44,370 nt of DNA from an uncultured Bacilli bacterium (GCA_947628745.1 CANRBB010000003.1:1-44370); one strand, 5' to 3'. Positions 1 through 10,711 are shown, counted from the first letter of the stretch. The notes: generated by a model from the sequence alone, not told the origin. A program made the numbers and translations.

Positions 1-28
1 AAACCTCTCCTTTTGTGTGACGAAAACC

Positions 29-57
29 TTGCTTTTTTTAGCAATTTATGATATAAT
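29..57 (+). promoter_or_regulatory. sigma-70-like promoter upstream of queH
   Basis: TTGCTT (29-34), 17-bp spacer, TATAAT (52-57). Confidence 0.6.
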
Positions 58-117
58 ATGAGCGACTTTTAAATAGTAGCTCTATTAAGTCTAAATTAAT
101 TTGTAAAGGATAGTCAT

Positions 118-720
118 ATGAATTACAATCTGTTAATGGAAAAAGAAATAGAAAATATTAAGAAAAGCAAAAACAGTCACAAAACATTACTACTTCACAC
201 ATGTTGTGCACCATGTCTTACGGCTTGCTTAGAACGATTAAGTGATATTTTTCAGATTACTATTTACTATTATAACCCTAATATTACAAATGAAGAGGAA
301 TATAACAAAAGATTAATAGAAGTTGAAAAATATGTTAAACAGTTAAAAACAAATAATGAAATCAAAGTAGTGGGAGCTCCATACGAGCCAAAAGCTTTTT
401 TTGAGATTGCTAAAGGATTAGAAAATAGCCCAGAAAAGGGAAAGCGGTGCTACAAATGTTACAAGTTGAGACTAGAACAAACTGCATCTTACGCATCACT
501 TAATAACTATGACTATTTCGCCACAACATTAACTTTGAGTCCATACAAAAATGCCACATGGATTAATGAGATAGGATCAGACCTAAACAATAAGTATCAA
601 AGCACCTATCTATATTCGGATTTCAAAAAGAAAAATGGCTATAAAAGAAGTATTGAACTATCTAAAGAATATAATTTATATCGTCAAAACTATTGCGGTT
701 GTATTTATTCTTATAAATAA
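118..720 (+). CDS. queH: Epoxyqueuosine reductase QueH
   Basis: LLHTCCAPCLTACLERL, GKRCYKCYKLRLEQTA, FATTLTLSPYKN and C-terminal YCGCIYS motifs typical of QueH (DUF208). Confidence 0.9.
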   Translation: MNYNLLMEKEIENIKKSKNSHKTLLLHTCCAPCLTACLERLSDIFQITIYYYNPNITNEEEYNKRLIEVEKYVKQLKTNNEIKVVGAPYEPKAFFEIAKGLENSPEKGKRCYKCYKLRLEQTASYASLNNYDYFATTLTLSPYKNATWINEIGSDLNNKYQSTYLYSDFKKKNGYKRSIELSKEYNLYRQNYCGCIYSYK

Positions 721-735
721 AAGGGGGAAAATAAA

Positions 736-1500
736 ATGTTAAAATATCTAGACAGTCATGATTTGAACTGTGCTTATCAATTACTACCACGAGGAGCTGA
801 ATCAAACGTTTATGTCCTAAAATATAAAAAAGCACCTAGTAAAGTTTATAAAGCTTTTGCCAGTAGAACCACAAAAGAAACTTTAAAAAATAAAGAACGC
901 AAACTAATATTGTTAGATGAGAGAAAAAAATATCTAAAAGATGCATGCTTACCTCTTAATCTCGTAAAATATCCATCTAGCCAAACTATCTCAGGATACA
1001 CATCTAATTATTATCTCGGAAATATATTTGAAATAAGTTCTTGTGGTAAAAAAATATCCATAGATGATTCCATAGCCATATTTAAATTAATTAAGCAAAG
1101 AATATTAGAGTATAAAGAACAAGGAGTATATTACTATGACTACAACCTTCCTAATATTCTCTATCGCAACGATCAAAAAAATAAACACGAAATAAAAATA
1201 ATAGATATGGACAATGTTCAAGTAGAACACCTACCAAGTGATGTCTATAATTTACAAGTAGGAGGATATCTACAAAATGGAGGAGAATTAAAAGACAAGT
1301 GCCTTACCTTTGCCTTTAACGAATTTACAAGAAAGTGTTTCCAATCATATCTTAAACGCAATCTACACGCTACACAAAGTTGTGAAATAAAGCAAATACT
1401 TAATGACCTTCAAGAACAAAATCATGATTGCTTGGCTGACCACGAATTCTTATTAGACTATATTGAAGATAATTCCAAAGTGCTAAAGAAGACTATTTAA
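736..1500 (+). CDS. Protein-kinase-like fold protein of unknown function
   Basis: ORF with RBS aaggggga; YDYNLPNILYR resembles a catalytic loop and IKIIDMDN resembles a metal-binding loop. Confidence 0.45.
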   Translation: MLKYLDSHDLNCAYQLLPRGAESNVYVLKYKKAPSKVYKAFASRTTKETLKNKERKLILLDERKKYLKDACLPLNLVKYPSSQTISGYTSNYYLGNIFEISSCGKKISIDDSIAIFKLIKQRILEYKEQGVYYYDYNLPNILYRNDQKNKHEIKIIDMDNVQVEHLPSDVYNLQVGGYLQNGGELKDKCLTFAFNEFTRKCFQSYLKRNLHATQSCEIKQILNDLQEQNHDCLADHEFLLDYIEDNSKVLKKTI

Positions 1501-1650
1501 TAGCCTTTTTTTGTACGATGAATTCTGAAATTAAAAGAACTAAAGATATAAAAATTGCTTTTACTTGGAGAATTAAGAGCTTTTTTTGTACTAAAGTACA
1601 ATATTTACAAGCTTTATTTCATAGTTTATAATAAATACAGAGGTGAAAAA

Positions 1651-2961
1651 ATGAAATATTATTGTATAGGTATTAAAGGAACAGGGATGTCAACTCTAGC
1701 TCAAATTCTTTCTGACTTAGGAAATGAAGTGAGTGGGTATGATGATGCCACAGAATACAAGTTTACCCAAAAGGGCTTAGATGATAGAAATATAAAAATA
1801 TATTATGATAATGAACACGACATAGATAAAGACACCATTGTTACTTATTCTGTTGCTTTTAACGAAGATCATAAAGAATTAAAAAGAGTCAAGGAATTAG
1901 GTTTAACGATAAAAAAATATAATGAAATAGTAGGAGAGATTACAACCATGTTCAACACCATATCTGTAGCAGGAACTCATGGTAAAACATCTACTTCATC
2001 TATGATTAGACATATTCTTGCTAGTTCTATTGGATGCAGTTACTTTATTGGAGCAGGAGACGGAAAAATAAACAAAGAAAATGATATCTTTGTTATTGAA
2101 TCAGACGAATTTAATAAACATTTATTAACTTATTATCCCACTAATGCCATTATTACCAATATTGAAAAAGAGCATATGGAATGTTATAAAGATTTAGAAG
2201 ATATCATAGAAACATTTACTACCTTTGCCAATCACACCAAAAACACACTTATCACATGCGGTGATAATGAAAATTGTCATAAATTAAAGACTACTACCAA
2301 AATAATTTACTACGGTTTTGGCGAAGATAACGATGTCATTATTAAAAATAAAAAAGTAAGCCCTGAAGGAGAAAACTTTGATATCTACTTTAAAGATCAA
2401 TTTTATGGTAACTTTACTATACCAGTATATGGAGATCATATGATTTTAAACGCAACAGCAGCAATAACTATGTGTCACCTATATAATATCGACCAAGATA
2501 TCATAAAAGAAAGTTTAAAAACATTTAAAAATGCCAAAAGAAGATTTGCTGAGGAAAAAGTTAAAAATCTTATTATTATAGATGATTATGCCCATCATCC
2601 AACAGAAATAAGCGCCACCCTAGACGCGGTAAGAAGAAAATACCCCAATAAAAGATTAGTAGCGATTTTTAAGCCTAATACTTATTCAAGAACAAAAGAT
2701 TTCAAAGATGAGTTTATAACAGCTCTTAGCAAAGCAGATAAAGTATATCTAACAGAAATTGATTGTAATAGAGAAAAACAAGAAGACTATCCTGGTATCA
2801 CATCTAAATTAATTATTGATGGCATCGAAAATGCAGAACAAATATCAGAAGATACCATTTCCAAACTAAAAAATGAAACAGACTCTGTAATCTGCTTCAT
2901 GAGTTGTGCTTACGTAAACCACCTAATTGATGCTTTAAAAAATATAATAAATCAAGACTAA
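1651..2961 (+). CDS. murC: UDP-N-acetylmuramate--L-alanine ligase
   Basis: GIKGTGMSTLAQIL, AGTHGKTSTSSMI, DDYAHHPTEI, FKPNTYSRTKDF motifs; start trimmed to ATG 1651 behind aggtgaaa (the listed ORF begins at 1555). Confidence 0.9.
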   Translation: MKYYCIGIKGTGMSTLAQILSDLGNEVSGYDDATEYKFTQKGLDDRNIKIYYDNEHDIDKDTIVTYSVAFNEDHKELKRVKELGLTIKKYNEIVGEITTMFNTISVAGTHGKTSTSSMIRHILASSIGCSYFIGAGDGKINKENDIFVIESDEFNKHLLTYYPTNAIITNIEKEHMECYKDLEDIIETFTTFANHTKNTLITCGDNENCHKLKTTTKIIYYGFGEDNDVIIKNKKVSPEGENFDIYFKDQFYGNFTIPVYGDHMILNATAAITMCHLYNIDQDIIKESLKTFKNAKRRFAEEKVKNLIIIDDYAHHPTEISATLDAVRRKYPNKRLVAIFKPNTYSRTKDFKDEFITALSKADKVYLTEIDCNREKQEDYPGITSKLIIDGIENAEQISEDTISKLKNETDSVICFMSCAYVNHLIDALKNIINQD

Positions 2962-3341
2962 GAGCGAACGCTCTTTTTTTTCACTTTATTTTCCTGAAAC
3001 AACTTCTCCTCTTCACTAGTCAAAATAATAGGGAACTCATCCAAAATAGCTAAACCACAGCAACTATTAGCAGGTAATACATAAGTATAAAAAACTTTTC
3101 TATTTCCCCTAAACTTTCGCTCCGACAATTGATTTATAAACATTTTAATAATTTTATTTTCTCTATCAGTCATTATAATATCAACATTTTGACAATAAAA
3201 ATAAGTATTAATTCTTCTTTTTTTAATAAAGCAAATACCTCTATCTATTTTAGATAATTTAAATCTAAAACTAACAATTTTATCTTTCAAACTAGTTTTT
3301 ATATCAATAGGTATTTTTGTCTTTTTAACTTTTAAATACAT
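2958..3341 (-). CDS. Small uncharacterised protein (weakly DUF192-like pattern)
   Basis: ORF convergent to murC; likely start MYLKVKKTK; VDIIMTDRENKIIKMF...YVLPANSCCGLAI resembles the DUF192 layout. Confidence 0.45.
   Translation of the reverse strand: MYLKVKKTKIPIDIKTSLKDKIVSFRFKLSKIDRGICFIKKRRINTYFYCQNVDIIMTDRENKIIKMFINQLSERKFRGNRKVFYTYVLPANSCCGLAILDEFPIILTSEEEKLFQENKVKKKSVRS
2960..2981 (+). terminator. Rho-independent terminator after murC
   Basis: AGAGCG-AA-CGCTCT hairpin followed by a T run. Confidence 0.75.
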
Positions 3342-3437
3342 TAGTATCACCAAAAAAATAATAACATAAATTTATTAAAATAACTAGCTTATATAACGTA
3401 TTCATGATAGAATAAATTGGAAAAAAGGAGGATTTAT

Positions 3438-4163
3438 ATGAGTGGACATTCAAAATGGGCAACAATTCATCGTAAAAAAGGTGAATTAGACGCCGCTCGT
3501 GGAAAAGTATTTCAAAAACTAGCCAAAGAAATTTATGTGGCAGCCAAATCAGGAACACCTGATCCCTCTAGTAATGCTGCCTTAAGGATGGTAATTGAAA
3601 AAGCACGTGGTGCTAATATGCCTAAAGACAATATCGAAAAAGCAATTCAAAAAGCTAAAGGAGCATCAGAAGCAGAAAATTATGAATCAATTCGTTATGA
3701 AGGATATGGACCATATGGTGTAGCAATTATGGTTGATTGCCTAACAGATAATCGCAACAGAACTGCTGGAGATGTTAGAAGTAAGTTTACCAAAAGAGGT
3801 GGTAACCTAGGAACAACAGGTAGCGTTAGTTATATGTTTGAACGACGTGGTATTATAAGTATTCCAAGTGATTATGATGAAGAACAAATGATGATGGCAT
3901 CTCTTGACGCCGGAGCCCTAGATTTTGTAACTTATGATGATTCATATGAAATAACAACTTTACCAGAAGACTTTATCAAAGTAAAAGAAGCACTAGAAAC
4001 AGAAGGTGTTAAAGAATTCTTGAATAGTGAAGTAACATTTATTGCCAATAATACAGTAGAACTAGAAAATGAAGAACAAATAGAAAAAGTACACAGTCTA
4101 ATTGAACAATTAGAAGAATTAGATGATGTACAAGATGTTTATTGCAATTTAAAAGAAGAATAA
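3438..4163 (+). CDS. yebC: YebC/PmpR family transcriptional regulator / translation factor
   Basis: MSGHSKWATIHRKKGELDAARGKVFQKLAKEI signature; RBS aaaggagg; start trimmed to ATG 3438. Confidence 0.93.
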   Translation: MSGHSKWATIHRKKGELDAARGKVFQKLAKEIYVAAKSGTPDPSSNAALRMVIEKARGANMPKDNIEKAIQKAKGASEAENYESIRYEGYGPYGVAIMVDCLTDNRNRTAGDVRSKFTKRGGNLGTTGSVSYMFERRGIISIPSDYDEEQMMMASLDAGALDFVTYDDSYEITTLPEDFIKVKEALETEGVKEFLNSEVTFIANNTVELENEEQIEKVHSLIEQLEELDDVQDVYCNLKEE

Positions 4164-4194
4164 AATAAATAGTGGTAATTATTATCGAACGACT

Positions 4195-4225
4195 GAGAAG
4201 AGTAGAGCACATACTTTTCTCTTTT
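4195..4225 (+). terminator. Probable terminator after yebC
   Basis: GAGAAGAGTA...TACTTTTCTC stem followed by TTTTA. Confidence 0.55.
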
Positions 4226-4307
4226 AGTAAAAAACATTATTACTTCAGAAAAACACTAACCAATATAGAAAAACAGTTATCAGTCAAAACATTTGTTTGC
4301 AAAAAGC

Positions 4308-4336
4308 TTGCACCCATCTTTTTTTTTGGTTATAAT
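4308..4336 (+). promoter_or_regulatory. sigma-70-like promoter for ruvAB-queA
   Basis: TTGCAC, 17-bp spacer, TATAAT. Confidence 0.75.
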
Positions 4337-4363
4337 ATAATAAGTTAAGAAAAGAGGAATGTT

Positions 4364-4930
4364 ATGTATGACTATATGATTGGTTTAGTAACCAATATTA
4401 GACCGGAGGGAATTGTTTTAGAAGTAAATGGTATAGGGTATTTCATTTATGTTCCCAATCCATACACTTTTAATATAAATGAAAAATGTACAGTCTATTT
4501 ATATCAACAAGTAAAAGAAGATGAACTAAGTCTGTTTGGTTTTAAAAAAACCGAAGAAAAAGAATTATTTATGAAATTAATAAATGTTAAAGGCTTAGGA
4601 TGTAAAATGGCTTTACCTATTATTGCGACTGGCTCTATTAACGGTATTAAAGAAGCTATTGAAAGTGAAAATATCGCTTACCTAAAAAAATTCCCTAAAA
4701 TTGGTGAAAAATTAGCTAGACAAATAATATTAGATTTAAAGGGTAAAATTGATAGTGTTCACACTTTATTTGACAATAATGAAATAAGTTATACTAGTAA
4801 TGAACTTCATGATGTTTTAATAGGTCTAGGATATAAAGATAAAGAAGTTAAAAATGTTATTTCTAAAGTTGATAATACTTTGACTATTGAAGAACAAGTA
4901 AAAGAGGCCCTAAAACAACTTTTAAAATAG
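4364..4930 (+). CDS. ruvA: Holliday junction branch migration protein RuvA
   Basis: Small N-terminal OB domain, KLINVKGLGCKMALPII and FPKIGEKLARQIILDLK HhH motifs; directly upstream of ruvB. Confidence 0.93.
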   Translation: MYDYMIGLVTNIRPEGIVLEVNGIGYFIYVPNPYTFNINEKCTVYLYQQVKEDELSLFGFKKTEEKELFMKLINVKGLGCKMALPIIATGSINGIKEAIESENIAYLKKFPKIGEKLARQIILDLKGKIDSVHTLFDNNEISYTSNELHDVLIGLGYKDKEVKNVISKVDNTLTIEEQVKEALKQLLK

Positions 4931-4941
4931 GAGGTTAAATA

Positions 4942-5958
4942 ATGGATGAGAGAGTAATTACAACAAGAGAATTAAAAGATGACGGTGAATTAGACAATAC
5001 TATTCGTCCAGAATGTATTGAAGAATATATAGGACAGGCCGATGTTAAAGAAAATATTAAAGTGTATATCGAAGCAGCCAAAATGAGGAATGAATCTCTC
5101 GATCACGTTTTACTTTATGGACCTCCAGGCCTTGGCAAAACGACACTTGCCTATATAATCGCTAATGAATTAGGAACTAATATTAAAACTGCCAGTGGTC
5201 CCAGTATCGAAAAATCAGGCGATTTAGCAGCTATCTTATCAACTCTTGAAAAAGGGGATGTCCTTTTTATCGATGAAATTCACCGTATGCCTAGATTTAT
5301 TGAAGAAATTCTGTACCCCGCTATGGAAGATTTCACTTTAGAAATAATTGTCGGCAGTGAAGGTAATACTCGAAACATAAAGATAGATTTACCACCCTTT
5401 ACCCTCGTTGGAGCAACTACTAGAGCTGGTGATTTATCAGCACCCTTACGTGACCGTTTTGGTATAGTGTCCAAATTGCAATATTATACTGTTGAAGAAC
5501 TTGCTCAAATAATAAAAAGAACTTCCAAAGTTTTAGGGGTAGGTATTGATGAAGATGCTACCATTGAATTAGCTTCTAGAAGTAGAGGAACACCTAGAAT
5601 TGCTAACCGTCTCTTCAAAAGAGTACGTGATTTTGCTCTTGTAAAAGGCAACGGTTATATTGACAAAGATATTATAAAGCTAGCCTTGGAAAGATTAAAA
5701 GTAGATGATATGGGTTTAGATGAGACTGACCATGAGTTGTTGCTTGCTATAATCAATAAATTTAATGGAGGACCAGTAGGTGTAGAAGCTGTAGCTAGCG
5801 CAATTGGAGAAGAAGTAACTACCATTGAAGATGTATATGAACCATATCTATTACAAACGGGGCTACTAAAAAGAACAGCACGTGGTAGAATGGTGACTGC
5901 TAAAGCTTATGAAGTTTTACATATAAAATATGATGAATTAACGAAAAGAAAAAAATAG
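4942..5958 (+). CDS. ruvB: Holliday junction branch migration ATPase RuvB
   Basis: [21 protein letters not shown] Walker [11 protein letters not shown] Walker [19 protein letters not shown] sensor. Confidence 0.96.
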   Translation: MDERVITTRELKDDGELDNTIRPECIEEYIGQADVKENIKVYIEAAKMRNESLDHVLLYGPPGLGKTTLAYIIANELGTNIKTASGPSIEKSGDLAAILSTLEKGDVLFIDEIHRMPRFIEEILYPAMEDFTLEIIVGSEGNTRNIKIDLPPFTLVGATTRAGDLSAPLRDRFGIVSKLQYYTVEELAQIIKRTSKVLGVGIDEDATIELASRSRGTPRIANRLFKRVRDFALVKGNGYIDKDIIKLALERLKVDDMGLDETDHELLLAIINKFNGGPVGVEAVASAIGEEVTTIEDVYEPYLLQTGLLKRTARGRMVTAKAYEVLHIKYDELTKRKK

Positions 5959-5966
5959 AGGTGCAT

Positions 5967-6995
5967 ATGAAAGTAGATGAATTTGATTATTATTTACCAA
6001 AAGAACTAATTGCTCAAAAACCATTAAAAGAAAGAAGTACATCTCGCTTAATGGTCTTAGACAAAAATACTGGTAAAATAGAACATCAGAAATTTTATAA
6101 CATTATTGACTATTTAAATCCAGGAGATACACTTGTACTAAACGATACTAAAGTTTTGCCAGCACGTCTCATTGGTGAGAAAGAAGATACAGGCGCAATT
6201 ATTGAAGTGTTACTCCTAAAGAACTTAGAAAATGATACATGGGAGTGCTTAGTTAAACCTGCCAGACGGATAAAAGTAGGAACAGTTGTTCTTTTTGGAA
6301 ATGGAGAATTAAAAATGCGTTGTACTAAGGAATTAGACGAGGGTATTCGCCATTTCGAAATGATTTATGATGGCATCTTTTTAGAAATACTAGATAGACT
6401 TGGCACGATGCCTTTGCCACCCTATATTCATGAAAAACTTGAAGATAAGTCATCTTACCAAACCGTATACGCTAAAGAAATAGGAAGTGCCGCCGCACCT
6501 ACCGCTGGACTACATTTTACACTAGATTTATTAGAACAAATAAAAAATAAAGGCGTAAACATTTGTTATATAACCTTACATGTTGGCCTTGGTACCTTTA
6601 GACCAGTGAATGTCGATGATGTTACACAGCATAAAATGCATAGCGAATATTACACAGTAAGTAAAGCTGTTGCTGATAAATTAAATGAAACAAAAAAATT
6701 AGGCCATAAAATAATTGCCGTAGGAACTACAACCACACGAACTTTAGAAACAGTAGCTAATAAATATGATGGTACTTTTCAGGAAGATAGTGGTTGGACT
6801 AATATCTTTATTTATCCTGGTTATGATTTCAAAGCTATCGACAATTTGATTACCAATTTCCACTTACCTAAGTCAACTTTAGTAATGCTAGTTTCAGCTT
6901 TAGCTGGAAAAGAAAACATTTTAAATGCCTATAACGAGGCCATCAAAAATAAATACCGATTCTTCTCGTTTGGTGATGCAATGTTCATCAAGTAA
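5967..6995 (+). CDS. queA: S-adenosylmethionine:tRNA ribosyltransferase-isomerase QueA
   Basis: [56 protein letters not shown] motifs. Confidence 0.95.
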   Translation: MKVDEFDYYLPKELIAQKPLKERSTSRLMVLDKNTGKIEHQKFYNIIDYLNPGDTLVLNDTKVLPARLIGEKEDTGAIIEVLLLKNLENDTWECLVKPARRIKVGTVVLFGNGELKMRCTKELDEGIRHFEMIYDGIFLEILDRLGTMPLPPYIHEKLEDKSSYQTVYAKEIGSAAAPTAGLHFTLDLLEQIKNKGVNICYITLHVGLGTFRPVNVDDVTQHKMHSEYYTVSKAVADKLNETKKLGHKIIAVGTTTTRTLETVANKYDGTFQEDSGWTNIFIYPGYDFKAIDNLITNFHLPKSTLVMLVSALAGKENILNAYNEAIKNKYRFFSFGDAMFIK

Positions 6996-7035
6996 CTCAT
7001 AATAAATAAAAAAGAGTGCCTAAACTAGCTTCCAG

Positions 7036-7080
7036 TGACAATATGATGATTTTTGTAAAAATCAAATATATTGTCATTTT
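7036..7080 (+). terminator. Terminator after queA
   Basis: TGACAATAT...ATATTGTCA with inner GATTTTT/AAAAATC stem, then T run. Confidence 0.7.
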
Positions 7081-7186
7081 TTATATCATCCCTTTTAAAA
7101 GAGTATTTTTTCAAAAAATGATATGTCATTATTGATTTATTTCCCAAAATACAGTATAATACAGAGAATTTGAAAGGAAGTATATT

Positions 7187-8254
7187 ATGGCTACCAAATC
7201 ATCAAAACATTTAGCTATATTTTTAACCCTTAGTATCTTACTACACAATTATCAAAATATTACTAAAATAAAAAATAAAGAAGAAATATCCCTCTTATCT
7301 CCTAATTATAAAACAAGTATAACAAAAACACTAAATGATCCGAATGAACTATATTCTTATATAAATAGTAACACTAATTTAGACAAAACGGAAAAACAAA
7401 TCATAAATGGCTCTTGGAACTTCATAGAAGACTACTATCAAAGCTTAGATTATGACTATATTACAACACAATTGCAAAAATTTGATATAAAATATGAAAA
7501 AATAAGCCCTACATTTTCAGGAACATGGAACACTACGACGTCCACTATTACACTCTACGGACTAGAAAATAAAACTCAAATATTAGAAAAACAAAGCGCT
7601 GCTAATCACGAATTTATTCATCTTTTAAGCAATGGTCAAAATAACATTCCTCCATTTCTTAAAGAAGGAATAGATGCTTTAATATGCTTAGAATACGATA
7701 TTAGTAGGCCATCATACAAAAAGCAATACACAACAGTTCAACTGCTTTGCGAAATAATTAACCCCGATTTAATTATCAAAAGTTATCTCCAAGGAGATAT
7801 CAACATTATAAAACAAGAACTCTTAAAAATAGATAATGATCCAGAAAAATTAGAAGAATTATTTACATGTTTCGATAACTATCACCAAATATTTATGCAA
7901 CAATTAAGCCTCGTCTCCCAAAATCAAGGCCTCTTAGACGACGAACAATTAAAACAATTTAAAGATAATGCCAATAGTGCCTATGGTAACATGCAAACAA
8001 TAGATATTATTTTAAAAGATTATCTAAACAAAAATACAACATTAAATAAACAAGAACAACATAACCAAATGATAGATAAGTATCATCAAACCCTTTTAGC
8101 AAACGATTATTGTCTACAAGAAGTAACAAGAAACAAAATACCTTTAACTGCAGTATTACAAAAACCAGAACTAATTATCAAAAAGACATCCTACTTCAAT
8201 AAAGAAAATTATATTGAAGACCAAACTAAAAATAAGATAAAATCCTATAAATAA
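7187..8254 (+). CDS. Secreted or membrane-anchored putative zinc metallopeptidase (HExxH)
   Basis: N-terminal hydrophobic segment AIFLTLSILL; AANHEFIHLLS (HEFIH) followed by PPFLKEGIDALICLEY. Confidence 0.5.
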   Translation: MATKSSKHLAIFLTLSILLHNYQNITKIKNKEEISLLSPNYKTSITKTLNDPNELYSYINSNTNLDKTEKQIINGSWNFIEDYYQSLDYDYITTQLQKFDIKYEKISPTFSGTWNTTTSTITLYGLENKTQILEKQSAANHEFIHLLSNGQNNIPPFLKEGIDALICLEYDISRPSYKKQYTTVQLLCEIINPDLIIKSYLQGDINIIKQELLKIDNDPEKLEELFTCFDNYHQIFMQQLSLVSQNQGLLDDEQLKQFKDNANSAYGNMQTIDIILKDYLNKNTTLNKQEQHNQMIDKYHQTLLANDYCLQEVTRNKIPLTAVLQKPELIIKKTSYFNKENYIEDQTKNKIKSYK

Positions 8255-8347
8255 CATATCAAAAAATGTCAATTTACAATAATTCTTATCTTGATAATTT
8301 ATATAAAACAAATAATAATATATACTATAAATAGTAAGGAGGAAAAA

Positions 8348-9748
8348 ATGATAAAAAAAATAAACATTATAAGTTATCTATTAATGGTTATATTATCTAT
8401 ATTAATGTCCATAAGTATTATCAAGCTAAACATTATACCAAATAAATACTTATATCCACTTTTGATAGCAATTATCATAATCGCTATAATTATAGGACTA
8501 ATTACTTTCAAGACCAAATCTAAAATTATCCAAATTATTCTAATCATTATTACTCTATTAATCGCAATAACAGAATTATTTGCTAATCAAAAGATAAATG
8601 AGACAAATAACTTTATCCAAAACTTGGAACAAGTTGAAGAAACAAGTGTTTACTATGTAATGGTTTTAAAAGAAAGTCCTTATAAAAATATCAAAGACTT
8701 AACAGATAAAAAAATAGGTTCATATAACATTGATTTACAAAATTACCCAAAAGCAAAAAAAGAATTATCTAATATCATAACCTATAAAGAAATTACATAC
8801 CAAAATATATCTAATCTAACAAACGATATGCTAAGTCAAAGTATAGATGCTATGTATATAAATTCAAATATTAAAACTATTATAGAAGAAAATGAAAGTC
8901 TAAATAATAAGTTTAAAGTTATAAAAAATATAAAAATAAAACTAGAAACATCAAATCAAAAACAAGTATCCAAAACTAATAATGATTATTTTAATATCTA
9001 TATAAGTGGTATAGACACATATGGACAAATTAATACAGTTTCAAGAAGTGATGTCAACATCATTATGACTGTTAACAGAAAACAAAATAAAATATTATTA
9101 ACTACTATCCCACGCGATAGTTATGTACAATTATATGGAACAAGTGGTTCATTAGATAAATTAACTCACGCTGGAATATATGGAATAAATACATCTGTTA
9201 AAACTATTGAAGACTTTTTAAATATAGACATAGATTATTATTTACGAATCAACTTTGATACTTTAATAAATGTTATAGATTCTATAGGAGGAATAGAAGT
9301 ATATAGTGATGTTGCCTTTACTTCAGGAGGATATACTTTTAATGAAGGACTTAATCAGATGGATGGTAAAAAAGCACTAGCATTCTCAAGAGAAAGGAAG
9401 CAGTTTAAAGAAGGGGATAGATTAAGAGGTAAACATCAACAAGCAGTAATTACAGGTGTCATTAATAAAGTAACATCTTCTACAACATTACTAACAAATT
9501 ATAGTTCTATTTTAAACAGTTTAGCAAATACTTTTCAAACTAATATCCCAAGTGATTTAATAAAAGACATCTTTAAAACTCAATTGGAAAAAATGAAAAG
9601 TTGGAATATCAACTCCATAAGTGTAAATGGAACGGGTAGTTATTCAACTAATACCTACTCAATGCCAGGATGGAACTTATATGTTATGATTCCAGACCAA
9701 AAAACAGTAGATGATGCTCATCAAAAAATCATAGCATTACAAAATTAA
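8348..9748 (+). CDS. LytR-CpsA-Psr (LCP) family cell-wall polymer ligase
   Basis: Three N-terminal TM helices; ISGIDTYGQ, LLTTIPRDSYV, LTHAGIYG, FDTLINVIDSIGGIEV, ALAFSRERK LCP motifs; RBS aaggagg. Confidence 0.9.
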   Translation: MIKKINIISYLLMVILSILMSISIIKLNIIPNKYLYPLLIAIIIIAIIIGLITFKTKSKIIQIILIIITLLIAITELFANQKINETNNFIQNLEQVEETSVYYVMVLKESPYKNIKDLTDKKIGSYNIDLQNYPKAKKELSNIITYKEITYQNISNLTNDMLSQSIDAMYINSNIKTIIEENESLNNKFKVIKNIKIKLETSNQKQVSKTNNDYFNIYISGIDTYGQINTVSRSDVNIIMTVNRKQNKILLTTIPRDSYVQLYGTSGSLDKLTHAGIYGINTSVKTIEDFLNIDIDYYLRINFDTLINVIDSIGGIEVYSDVAFTSGGYTFNEGLNQMDGKKALAFSRERKQFKEGDRLRGKHQQAVITGVINKVTSSTTLLTNYSSILNSLANTFQTNIPSDLIKDIFKTQLEKMKSWNINSISVNGTGSYSTNTYSMPGWNLYVMIPDQKTVDDAHQKIIALQN

Positions 9749-9752
9749 ATAA

Positions 9753-9875
9753 CTATTTAGATTTTTTGGACAGTAATCGCTCATCACTTTCCTTGGCTAG
9801 AACAAGGCTAGAAAAGATAAATAAAATAATTAAAATAGTAGTAAATGTAAGTATTGATATAATCAAGTATTTAAT
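9753..9875 (-). CDS. Candidate 40-aa single-TM peptide with ATT start
   Basis: Complement reads taGGAGGttgataatATTAAATACTTG..., translating (M)KYLIISILTFTTILIILFIFSSLVLAKESDERLLSKKSK; strong RBS 8 nt upstream; no ATG/GTG in frame. Confidence 0.4.
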   Translation of the reverse strand: MKYLIISILTFTTILIILFIFSSLVLAKESDERLLSKKSK

Positions 9876-9981
9876 ATTATCAACCTCCTATTCTTACTAT
9901 TAGTTTATCTAAATATGTCGAAAAATATTATAAAAATATAATTTTTAAATTTTTTAAATCTATTTTTTAAAATGGGTATTA

Positions 9982-10010
9982 TTGACTAAGACCATAAATT
10001 ATGGTACAAT
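9982..10010 (+). promoter_or_regulatory. sigma-70-like promoter of the capsule operon
   Basis: TTGACT, 17-bp spacer, TACAAT just upstream of the cpsC-like gene. Confidence 0.75.
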
Positions 10011-10036
10011 TAATGCCAGTTTAGAGGTGTGTAACA

Positions 10037-10711
10037 ATGGAAGAAATTAATATATCAGAATTTTTTAAATATTATTTTTCAAAAATGATTATCATAGTAA
10101 TAGTTGTTTTAGCAACTTTATCAATCGGGAACATATATAGTTTTCTCATGAGAAAACCGTTATATGAAAGTAATACGACCATAGTATTAGCTGGAAATAG
10201 TAAAAATAATACAGGCGAATATACTTCCACAGATTCACAGTTAAATCAAAGACTAGTATCAACATATAGCGAAATTATAAAGAGTAGAAAAGTTCTACAG
10301 CAGGTAATAGATGATGAACAATTAGATTATTCAGTAGGAGAATTATCTAAAGAAATTACAGTCAGTAGTGTAGAAGATACCGAAATAATAAAAATATCAG
10401 TAAGTGATGAAGATAGTTTAAATGCAAGAAAGATAGCCAATGACATTGTACCTGTTTTTTCAGATGAGGTAAAACGCATTTATAATATAGATAATGTTAG
10501 TGTTGTAGACGAAGCGGTAGAAGCTAAAGCACCATATAATATCAATTACATTAAAGAAAACCTTATATATATATTAATTGGCGTCATCTTAGCTAGTACT
10601 ATCATATTTATAATATATTATTTTGATACAACTATTAAATCAAGTGAGGATGTAGAGGAAAAACTAGGTTTGACAGTAATTGGAATAGTGCCTAGTGAGG
10701 AAAGGGAGTAA
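10037..10711 (+). CDS. Wzz/CpsC-like polysaccharide chain-length / tyrosine-kinase adaptor
   Basis: Two TM segments flanking an extracellular domain; precedes a CpsD-type kinase. Confidence 0.85.
   Translation: MEEINISEFFKYYFSKMIIIVIVVLATLSIGNIYSFLMRKPLYESNTTIVLAGNSKNNTGEYTSTDSQLNQRLVSTYSEIIKSRKVLQQVIDDEQLDYSVGELSKEITVSSVEDTEIIKISVSDEDSLNARKIANDIVPVFSDEVKRIYNIDNVSVVDEAVEAKAPYNINYIKENLIYILIGVILASTIIFIIYYFDTTIKSSEDVEEKLGLTVIGIVPSEERE

Noticed and set aside
3325-3558. 77-aa minus-strand ORF over the yebC start
   Set aside because: Overlaps yebC coding sequence and its upstream region; low-complexity hydrophobic translation, likely chance.
5280-5474. 64-aa minus-strand ORF inside ruvB
   Set aside because: Antisense to a well-conserved ruvB frame; no RBS or recognisable motif.
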